Source of the DNA: an uncultured Sphingomonadales bacterium
Lineage (GTDB): Bacteria > Pseudomonadota > Alphaproteobacteria > Sphingomonadales > Sphingomonadaceae
Length of the DNA stretch: 6,229 bases
Direction: 5' to 3'
Assembly: GCA_903911985.1 (NCBI GenBank)
Contig: CAIWFP010000504.1
Span: 1 to 6,229 of the forward strand
Position 1 is the stretch's first letter; the number at the start of each line of letters is the position of its first letter. This document shows, piece after piece, positions 1 to 4,904 of the stretch. The notes below the pieces were generated by a model, which did no database searches, had not been told where the DNA came from, and saw nothing but the letters and a program-made list of their open reading frames with translations. The position numbers and the translations under genes were made by a program.

Positions 1-1
1 G

Positions 2-37
2 GCCATCTGGGAAATGTCGGGTAAGGAACTCCCATGA
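2..37 (+). CDS. Possible C-terminal end of an upstream gene (partial)
   Basis: Reading from base 2, a frame encodes AIWEMSGKELP and stops at the TGA of 35-37, inside an ATGA overlap with the next gene's ATG at 34. Such 4-base overlaps are typical of operon neighbours, which is the only reason to think this is a real gene end. Another frame stops at 22-24, so the case is weak. Only eleven residues are visible, so no family can be named. If real, the first SDR gene is translationally coupled to a gene outside the window. Confidence 0.35.
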   Translation, partial: AIWEMSGKELP

Positions 38-759
38 CCACTCTGGCTGGCAAAAATGCCATCGTGACCGGCGCCTCCTCCGGCATCGGCGAGGCGACCG
101 CGCGGCGGCTGGCCGCGGCGGGCGCGCGGGTCATGCTCGTTGCGCGCAGGCTTGACCGGCTGGAGGGGCTGGCAACGGAAATCGGCGGGGGCGCGGTGCC
201 GCTGGCGCTCGATCTTGGCGCAGCGGGCGCGGCGCAAGCCCTGCTCGATGCCGCCACGCGGCAGTTGGGCAAGGTCGATATCCTCGTCAACAATGCCGGT
301 ATCCTGCGCACCAGCCATGTCGATGCGTTCGATCTGGCCGAACTGGAGCCGCTCATCGCCATCAACTACACCGCCGTGGTCGAGGCCAGCATCCTGTTCG
401 CCCGCCACATGAAGGCGCAGGGCAGCGGCCAGATCGTCAACCTGTCCAGCATCGGCGCCAGCATTACCGCGGCGGGAACCGGCATCTATGGCGGGTTAAA
501 GGCGGCACTGGACCGGTTTACCGATGTGTTGCGCATTGAGCTGGCGGGCAGCGGCGTGCGCGTCGGACTGGTGGCGCCGGGCACCACCACCACCGAAATA
601 TTCGCCGATATGAAGAACAAGGGCCAGCCGGGCTGGGATGAATATATCCCGCCGATGGTGCCCGACGATATCGCCAAAGCCATCCTGTTCATGTGCGAGC
701 AGACCGGCAACGCCAACGCCGCCCGCCTGCATATTTACGCCACCTCGGAAAGCTTCTGA
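34..759 (+). CDS. Short-chain dehydrogenase/reductase (classical SDR), 241 aa
   Basis: A complete classical SDR, a cytosolic NAD(P)-dependent oxidoreductase acting on an alcohol/ketone pair. The Rossmann motif TGASSGIG is at residues 12-19, NNAG at 86-89, the structural Asn at 111, the catalytic Ser at about 139, and the Tyr-x3-Lys pair at Y152/K156. The active-site set is therefore intact and the length is normal. Arginines after the second beta strand (R38/R39, in VARRLDRL) suggest a preference for NADP(H); this is an inference. An AAGGAA Shine-Dalgarno at 23-28, five bases before the ATG, supports the start. It probably belongs to a + strand operon entering from the left. The substrate is unknown; in this context it could be a dihydrodiol, hydroxysteroid-like or hydroxyacyl intermediate. 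It ends against the ene-reductase gene with no intergenic base. Confidence 0.92.
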   Translation: MTTLAGKNAIVTGASSGIGEATARRLAAAGARVMLVARRLDRLEGLATEIGGGAVPLALDLGAAGAAQALLDAATRQLGKVDILVNNAGILRTSHVDAFDLAELEPLIAINYTAVVEASILFARHMKAQGSGQIVNLSSIGASITAAGTGIYGGLKAALDRFTDVLRIELAGSGVRVGLVAPGTTTTEIFADMKNKGQPGWDEYIPPMVPDDIAKAILFMCEQTGNANAARLHIYATSESF

Positions 760-1905
760 TCAGTCCAGCCGGCCATAGGCGGACATATCGAAGGGCTTGA
801 AGGGTTCGCCGCGCCGGACCTTGCCGATCCAGTCGGCATCCATCAGCGCCGCCCGCCCTATCGCCACCAGATCGAATTCGTCGGCGGCAAAACGGCGGAC
901 CACCTCGGCCAGATTGTCCACCGGCAGGGTCGGCTCCATGAAGGAGCTTTGCAGATCCTTGTCAAAGCCGATGCCGCCCACCGTCATCACCGGCTTGCCG
1001 GTCAGTTTGCGCACCCAGCCGGCGAGGCCCATGTCCGATCCGGCGAAGGCGGGCGCGTCGAAATGGCGGGTGGAAACATCGAAGATATCGACGCCCGCAT
1101 CGGCCAGCGCGCCGGTGATCACGCCCAGTTCCTCGGGTGTTTCGGCCAGTTTCGCGCCATAATCCTGCAACTTCCATTGCGAAAAGCGGTAGATGATCGG
1201 CTTGTCCGCCGGAATCGCCTGCCGCACCGCGCGCACAACCTCGCGCGCGAGGCGCGTGCGGCGCAGCAGGTCCCCGCCCCACTGGTCGGTGCGATGGTTG
1301 GTTTCCGCCCACAGGAAACTGTCGAGCAGATAGCCATGCGCGCCATGCAGCGCGATGGCATCGAACCCCAGTTCGTGGGCAAAACCGGCGCTGCGGGCAA
1401 AACCGGCAATGATATCGGCAATCTCGGCATCGCTGGCTGGCGTTCCGGGCGCTTTTACCGAGGCCAGATAGTCGGGCGGCAGTATCGTCTTGTCGAACGG
1501 CCCCCAGATGCCGGACGGGCTGACCGATGGCGCTTGCGGATGAAGCCCGGTACCGCCAAGGCGGATCGGACCCATATGCCATAGCTGCGGCGCGATTTTA
1601 CCGCCTGCCGCATGCACGGCATCAACCACCGCCTTCCAGCCCGCCAACGCCGCCTCGCCAACCATCACCGGCAAGGCTGGCCCGCCGGTGGTGCCATCGC
1701 CCAGCGCGGCGGGATGATCGGGGCCAACGCCCTCGGTAATCACCAGCCCCATATGCGCGCGGCGGGCGTAATATTCGGCCACCTGCGGCCCCGGCACGCC
1801 ATCCGGGCTGAAATTGCGGGTCATCGGCGACATGACGAAGCGGTTCTTCAGGGCAAGCGAGCCGCAGGAAAAGGGCGCGAACAGGGGATCAAGATCGTGG
1901 CGCAT
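760..1905 (-). CDS. Old Yellow Enzyme-family NADH:flavin oxidoreductase (ene-reductase), 381 aa
   Basis: FMN-dependent TIM-barrel oxidoreductase of the OYE family, which typically reduces activated C=C bonds of alpha,beta-unsaturated carbonyls with NAD(P)H. Visible marks, numbered from the ATG at 1905: N-terminal LKNRFVMSPMTR (19-30) with Thr29 at the flavin-tuning position, the barrel segment APQLWH (105-110), the substrate-binding pair H187/H190 in LHGAHGYLLDSFL, NHRTDQWGG (203-211), TVGGIG (308-313), and the phosphate-binding AIGRAALMD (348-356). Length is normal for the monodomain group. The reading frame continues to a TTG at 1920, but the ATG at 1905 is preferred because a GGGAGGA Shine-Dalgarno lies four bases before it. 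It is transcribed away from the globin gene and towards the first SDR. It may reduce an enone intermediate of the pathway; the substrate is not readable from sequence. Confidence 0.94.
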   Translation of the reverse strand: MRHDLDPLFAPFSCGSLALKNRFVMSPMTRNFSPDGVPGPQVAEYYARRAHMGLVITEGVGPDHPAALGDGTTGGPALPVMVGEAALAGWKAVVDAVHAAGGKIAPQLWHMGPIRLGGTGLHPQAPSVSPSGIWGPFDKTILPPDYLASVKAPGTPASDAEIADIIAGFARSAGFAHELGFDAIALHGAHGYLLDSFLWAETNHRTDQWGGDLLRRTRLAREVVRAVRQAIPADKPIIYRFSQWKLQDYGAKLAETPEELGVITGALADAGVDIFDVSTRHFDAPAFAGSDMGLAGWVRKLTGKPVMTVGGIGFDKDLQSSFMEPTLPVDNLAEVVRRFAADEFDLVAIGRAALMDADWIGKVRRGEPFKPFDMSAYGRLD

Positions 1906-1909
1906 GTCG

Positions 1910-1916
1910 TCCTCCC
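1910..1916 (-). promoter_or_regulatory. Shine-Dalgarno fixing the ene-reductase start
   Basis: On the minus strand GGGAGGA is followed by CGAC and then ATG (1905-1903). This near-ideal site selects the ATG at 1905 over the in-frame TTG at 1920, which would lie upstream of it and have no ribosome-binding site of its own. Confidence 0.8.
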
Positions 1917-2033
1917 ACAAATGCTGGCCGCTGCTTCGGCGCGATCGGCAGCGCGATAACCTTCCGCACGACAGGACGATACCACGGACCCGATGTCAGA
2001 ACTGGACCCGCGTCAAAAGATGCATTGTGAATT

Positions 2034-2049
2034 CTTGATTTCCATCAAG
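2034..2049. promoter_or_regulatory. FNR/FixK/Dnr-type binding site upstream of the globin gene
   Basis: The dyad CTTGAT-TTCC-ATCAAG contains a perfect match to the FNR-family consensus TTGAT-N4-ATCAA (2035-2048), with one further paired base on each side. It ends 61 bases before the globin ATG. A poor -10-like hexamer, TGCAAT (2068-2073), puts the box near -39 of a possible start site, close to the -41.5 usual for class II activation by this family. The regulator could be an oxygen-sensing FNR/FnrL, FixK, or a nitric-oxide-sensing Dnr/NnrR protein; sequence alone cannot separate them. No regulator gene is in the window. The site lies about 130 bases upstream of the divergent ene-reductase, where I see no convincing promoter. 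Confidence 0.65.
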
Positions 2050-2096
2050 CTGGCCGAGGACTGGCTCTGCAATCACCGGGCGCAGGGACCGAAGGC

Positions 2097-2104
2097 AGGA
2101 GGAA
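2097..2104 (+). promoter_or_regulatory. Shine-Dalgarno fixing the globin start
   Basis: AGGAGGAA lies five bases before the ATG at 2110. The open frame extends up to an ATG at 1993, but that codon has no ribosome-binding site, and starting there would put the FNR-type box inside the coding region. The 2110 start is therefore preferred. Confidence 0.8.
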
Positions 2105-2109
2105 GTTCC

Positions 2110-2523
2110 ATGACGGACGCGGGTAACGATATCGGGGAGGTGCTGGAACGCTCGCTCTTTGCGGCGGTGGAACAGGACGAGGACCTGTCTCCACGCTTTT
2201 TCGCCAGCTTTTTCGCCCGCCATCCGGAACAAAAGGCGATGTTCTTTCAGCCCGAGGCGAACTGCCCGGTGATGACCGGCGAGATTCTCGACAGCCTGCT
2301 CGCTCTCGCCGCCGACGAAGGCTGGATCCGGGGTTCCATCCATAGCCTCGTGGTCGCCCACCGCTGCTATGGCGACTTCCCGCTGCCACTCTATCGCGAA
2401 GTGCTGGATCTGTTTGTCGACACGCTGGCCGATATGGCGGGCAACCGCTGGACACAGGAATATGACAGGGTCTGGCGCCAGTTGACGGATGAACTTTTCA
2501 CGCTGATCTCCCACGCACACTGA
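2110..2523 (+). CDS. Single-domain bacterial globin, 137 aa
   Basis: A small soluble protein with globin features and no reductase domain. Residues 31-45 (including FFARHPEQ) resemble the B-CD region of Vitreoscilla haemoglobin and flavohaemoglobins, where FAKHPE occurs. H84 in VVAHRCYG fits the proximal haem-ligating His of helix F, and Y95 fits the conserved helix-G Tyr. Residues 113-133 (WTQEYDRVWRQLTDELFTLI) resemble helices G-H with their aromatic and Leu pattern. The length, 137 residues, is typical of single-domain globins. By recalled alignment, the B10 position is Phe31 rather than the Tyr of Vitreoscilla haemoglobin, so the distal pocket may be unusually non-polar. It probably binds O2 or NO; oxygen supply to the neighbouring oxygenase, NO scavenging or gas sensing are all possible. 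An FNR-type box upstream suggests control by low oxygen or NO. It could also be a divergent globin-fold sensor, since overall similarity is modest. Confidence 0.8.
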   Translation: MTDAGNDIGEVLERSLFAAVEQDEDLSPRFFASFFARHPEQKAMFFQPEANCPVMTGEILDSLLALAADEGWIRGSIHSLVVAHRCYGDFPLPLYREVLDLFVDTLADMAGNRWTQEYDRVWRQLTDELFTLISHAH

Positions 2524-2538
2524 TCATGCCAAGGCGGC

Positions 2539-2561
2539 GGGTCCGATCCCGGATCAGGCCC
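2539..2561. terminator. Weak bidirectional hairpin between converging globin and ferredoxin genes
   Basis: GGGTC (2539-2543) pairs with GGCCC (2557-2561) using one G-T wobble. After a C/A mismatch, GATCC (2545-2549) pairs with GGATC (2551-2555); in practice the inner pairs would open to give a workable loop. It sits in the 63-bp gap between two converging genes, where a shared terminator is expected. No T-run follows on either strand, so it is not a standard intrinsic terminator and may only slow polymerase. Confidence 0.35.
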
Positions 2562-2586
2562 AACCCGTATCAGAGCTTCAGGCGAA

Positions 2587-2799
2587 TCATGCAGACACCA
2601 GCTTGATCGCGTTCTGCGGGCAGGCATCCGCCCCCTCGCGCGCCAGATCTTCCTGACCTTCGGGCACGATTTCGTCATCGACATAGACGATGCCGTTTTC
2701 ATCCAGCTTGTACACGTCGGGGCAGATTTCCGCGCAAACACCGTAGCCGCAGCACGCCGGCTTGTTGATCACCACCTTCAGCTTGCCCGTTGCGGACAT
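2587..2799 (-). CDS. [3Fe-4S]-type ferredoxin (P450/Rieske-oxygenase type), 70 aa
   Basis: A small electron carrier of the class that serves bacterial cytochromes P450 and some ring-hydroxylating oxygenases. Cluster cysteines are C16, C22 and C60, with C16-x2-Y19-x2-C22-x3-C26-P and a distal C60-P. Tyr19 replaces the second Cys of a [4Fe-4S] motif, which points to a [3Fe-4S] cluster; C17 and C26 are additional cysteines, so cluster type should be treated as predicted. The acidic middle (residues 33-55) is typical of the family. A GAGAGGAG Shine-Dalgarno (2807-2814), seven bases before the ATG, fixes the start. It is divergent from the oxygenase operon across a shared 109-bp control region. 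With no P450 in the window and no other ferredoxin in the operon, it is the obvious carrier between the reductase and the oxygenase. Confidence 0.94.
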   Translation of the reverse strand: MSATGKLKVVINKPACCGYGVCAEICPDVYKLDENGIVYVDDEIVPEGQEDLAREGADACPQNAIKLVSA

Positions 2800-2834
2800 C
2801 GCGAACTCCTCTCATTAACAATCTCGCGCCAACT

Positions 2835-2865
2835 TACATGTTGAACAAGTTTCATTCAATATGTA
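2835..2865. promoter_or_regulatory. Operator-like inverted repeat over the oxygenase/ferredoxin promoters
   Basis: The left arm TACATGTTGAA (2835-2845) and right arm TTCAATATGTA (2855-2865) pair at 10 of 11 positions around a 9-base spacer. The repeat covers the -35 box and spacer and touches the -10 box of the oxygenase promoter. On the other strand the right arm supplies TTGAAT, a possible -35 for the ferredoxin, though its -10 (TAAGTT, 2836-2831) is poor. Placement suggests a repressor site for both genes. A nested dyad, TGAA-N5-TTCA (2842-2854), is an alternative core. No transcription factor gene is in the window and I cannot assign a family. Confidence 0.6.
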
Positions 2866-2869
2866 TAGT
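2841..2869 (+). promoter_or_regulatory. Sigma70-like promoter of the oxygenase operon
   Basis: TTGAAC (2841-2846, four of six to consensus) and TATAGT (2864-2869, five of six) are separated by exactly 17 bases. This predicts a transcript start near 2876 and a leader of about 33 bases, ending in the GAGGAGA ribosome-binding site at 2894-2900, eight bases before the ATG. The region is AT-rich against a GC-rich background, which also fits a promoter. Confidence 0.65.
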
Positions 2870-2908
2870 GCGACTCAACGATAAAAACCACCTGAGGAGA
2901 AGACCACC

Positions 2909-4297
2909 ATGCTGCAACATGCAAGCCTGGTTCTGCGTGACGGCACCAGCCTCGATGATCTGATCATGCGCGACACCAACGAGGTGTCGCTGCGCGTGAT
3001 GACCGATGAAGAACTCTATGGCCATGAAATGGAGCGGATTTTCGCCAAGACCTGGCTGCTGCTGGGGCATGAGAGCGAAATCCCCAAGGCGGGTGACTTC
3101 ATCGTCCGCGACATGGCCGAAGACAATGTCATCGTCGCGCGCGACCGCGATGGCAGCGTCAACGTCTCGCTCAACGTCTGCCCGCACCGCGGCATGCGCG
3201 TCTGCCTTGGCGAGGCCGGTAACAAGCCGATCCACCAGTGCATCTACCACGGCTGGGCGTTCAAGCCGAACGGTGACTTCATCGGCGCCCCGATCGAGAA
3301 GGAGAAGATGCACGGCAACAATGTCGACAAGGCATCGCTGAACCTCCGGAAGGCGCGCGTGCACCTCTATGGCGGGCTGATTTTCGCCACCTGGAACGTC
3401 GATGGCCCCTCGTTTGACGAATATCTGGGCGACATCAAATATTACATGGACCAATTGTTCTGCCGCACCGACAGCGGGCTGGAACTGCTGGGGCCGCCGC
3501 AGCGTTTCGTGCTGCCATGCAACTGGAAAGTGCCGGGCGAACAGTCGGGCTCGGATGGTTTCCACACGTTGACGCTGCACCGTTCGCTGATGGAAGGCGG
3601 TGTGATGGGCGGAACCGCGGAGACGATCTACGATCAGGCGCCGGGCATGTATGGCGTTGATGTCAGTTGCGTCGGCGGCCATTCGCTGCGCTGCCTCGAG
3701 GCCGAAAAGACCTTCAAGATGTTCGCCGACGTGCCCTTCGAGGGCAAGTCGACCGAGGAGCGGCTCAACCTGCTGACCCCGCCGGGGATCACCAAGGAGA
3801 TGATCCCGCAGCTGTTCAGGAACCTGTCGGCTGATCAGGTGGAGCAGCTGGCAAACATCCCGCCGCAGGTGGGTGGCATGTTCCCCAACGTGCTGATCGC
3901 CTTCATTTTCGCGCCCCGCACCGATGGCGGTTCGTCAGGCGCGCTGACGCTGCATACCTATATGCCCAAGGGCCCCAATCAGGTGGAGTTCATCAACTAC
4001 ATCTTCGCCGAAAAGGACGCGCCCGAGCAGATGAAGCGCGACATGCTGCAGAACTCGATTCAGGCCACCGGCACATCGGGCACGATCGAGCAGGATGACG
4101 CCGACGTCTGGCCGGTGATCATGCGCAACGCGCGCGGCGCGGTGAGCAAGGGCATCACGCTGAAATATCAGGCGCTGCACGGCCATGAACGGCCCGAAGG
4201 CTGGAAGGGCGAAGGACTGCTCTATCCCGGCTTCACCAAGGACGACACCCAGTGGAACTGGTGGCTGGCCTACCACAAGCTGATGAGCGAAGCCTGA
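2909..4297 (+). CDS. Rieske ring-hydroxylating oxygenase, alpha (catalytic) subunit, 462 aa
   Basis: Large subunit of a multicomponent aromatic-ring dioxygenase, which uses O2 and two electrons to form a cis-dihydrodiol. The Rieske [2Fe-2S] ligands are C91, H93, C111 and H114, in the pattern C-x-H-x17-C-x2-H. The catalytic domain carries the bridging Asp and the iron-binding histidines as D216, H219 and H224, with the same spacing as D205/H208/H213 of naphthalene dioxygenase; the third iron ligand is most likely D397 in IEQDDADVW. All required residues are present and the length is usual. In the active-site strand, positions matching Asn201 and Phe202 of naphthalene dioxygenase are Gln212 and Ser213, which may enlarge or reshape the pocket. 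It is the first gene of an operon followed by its beta subunit, indicating an alpha3beta3-type enzyme. The substrate is unknown; a bulky polycyclic aromatic or terpenoid acid is plausible. Confidence 0.96.
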   Translation: MLQHASLVLRDGTSLDDLIMRDTNEVSLRVMTDEELYGHEMERIFAKTWLLLGHESEIPKAGDFIVRDMAEDNVIVARDRDGSVNVSLNVCPHRGMRVCLGEAGNKPIHQCIYHGWAFKPNGDFIGAPIEKEKMHGNNVDKASLNLRKARVHLYGGLIFATWNVDGPSFDEYLGDIKYYMDQLFCRTDSGLELLGPPQRFVLPCNWKVPGEQSGSDGFHTLTLHRSLMEGGVMGGTAETIYDQAPGMYGVDVSCVGGHSLRCLEAEKTFKMFADVPFEGKSTEERLNLLTPPGITKEMIPQLFRNLSADQVEQLANIPPQVGGMFPNVLIAFIFAPRTDGGSSGALTLHTYMPKGPNQVEFINYIFAEKDAPEQMKRDMLQNSIQATGTSGTIEQDDADVWPVIMRNARGAVSKGITLKYQALHGHERPEGWKGEGLLYPGFTKDDTQWNWWLAYHKLMSEA

Positions 4298-4302
4298 GAC
4301 GC

Positions 4303-4310
4303 GGGGGAGA
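4303..4310 (+). promoter_or_regulatory. Ribosome-binding site of the beta-subunit gene
   Basis: GGGGGAGA lies eight bases before the ATG at 4319, within the 21-base gap after the alpha-subunit stop. It supports that start and independent translation of beta within the operon. Confidence 0.7.
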
Positions 4311-4318
4311 TTAAAGAC

Positions 4319-4900
4319 ATGACCTGGGTTACCAAATCAACCGCCGCCCCCGATTCCACCACCATCCTGCGCGGGCTTTCCTCGCGCAGGCGGGTGCCGG
4401 TGGGTTCCGCCATCTACAACCGCCTGCTGGAAACACTGTATGACGAGGCGGCCGCGCTGGACGAGCGCCGCTTCGACGACTGGGTGGCCATGCTGGCCAA
4501 GGACCTTGTCTATCAGGCGCCGATCCGCCTCACCCGCACCGGCGCCAACAAGGACCGCGACGTGATGCGCACCATGTTCCATCTGGATGAGGATTACGGC
4601 TCCATCCTGATGCGCACCGGCCGCCTGCAGAAGAGCGCCTGGGCCGAGGATCCGCCCTCGCGCTGCCGCCGGTTTGTCACCAACGTAAGGGCAGGCGAAA
4701 CCGATGCCCCCGGCGAATATGAGGTGGTGAGCTATCTCTTCCTCGAACGCAGCCGGGGCGACAATCCGCATAACGAGCATATGACCGCCGAACGCCGCGA
4801 TGTGTGGCGCGAGGTCGATGGCGCCTATGTGCTGTCGCGGCGCGAGATAATCGTGGACCAGTCGGTGCTGGGCATGTCCAACTTCGCGGTCTTCCTCTGA
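4319..4900 (+). CDS. Ring-hydroxylating dioxygenase beta (small) subunit, 193 aa
   Basis: Small structural subunit with the NTF2/SnoaL-like cone fold, which assembles with alpha into the hexameric oxygenase. Family signatures in order: a helical N-terminal part with EAAALDERRFDDWVAML (43-59) and DLVYQAPIR (62-70), the conserved DPPSRCRRFVTNV (111-123), and a C-terminal strand block RREIIVDQSVLGMSNFAVFL (174-193). Length is slightly above the common 160-180 residues because of an N-terminal extension of about 25 residues rich in Ser, Thr and Arg. It begins 21 bases after the alpha stop and ends four bases before the reductase start, so the three are surely co-transcribed. Presence of a beta subunit favours a dihydroxylating dioxygenase over the alpha-only monooxygenase/demethylase type. 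Confidence 0.95.
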   Translation: MTWVTKSTAAPDSTTILRGLSSRRRVPVGSAIYNRLLETLYDEAAALDERRFDDWVAMLAKDLVYQAPIRLTRTGANKDRDVMRTMFHLDEDYGSILMRTGRLQKSAWAEDPPSRCRRFVTNVRAGETDAPGEYEVVSYLFLERSRGDNPHNEHMTAERRDVWREVDGAYVLSRREIIVDQSVLGMSNFAVFL

Positions 4901-4904
4901 CGCC

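Noticed and set aside
949..1584. Long + strand open frame opposite the ene-reductase
   Set aside because: It mirrors a well-supported gene, its composition is typical of antisense frames in GC-rich DNA, and no domain is recognisable.
1906..1920. Ene-reductase starting at the upstream TTG (1920), adding five residues
   Set aside because: A strong Shine-Dalgarno lies between that codon and the ATG at 1905, and OYE homology begins only after the ATG.
1939..1957. Direct repeat GCGCGAT (1939-1945 and 1951-1957) upstream of the ene-reductase
   Set aside because: Short, GC-rich and without a linked promoter element; likely chance in this base composition.
1906..2033. Promoter for the ene-reductase on the minus strand
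   Set aside because: TTGACG (2016-2011) resembles a -35 box, but no acceptable -10 hexamer lies 16-18 bases downstream, so I do not call a promoter.
1993..2109. Globin starting at the ATG at 1993, with 39 extra N-terminal residues
   Set aside because: No ribosome-binding site there, the extra residues do not resemble globin, and the region contains the FNR-type box; the ATG at 2110 has an excellent Shine-Dalgarno.
2852..3682. 276-codon minus-strand open frame opposite the alpha subunit
   Set aside because: It covers the Rieske and catalytic coding regions antisense, has no recognisable motif, and would run through the divergent promoter.
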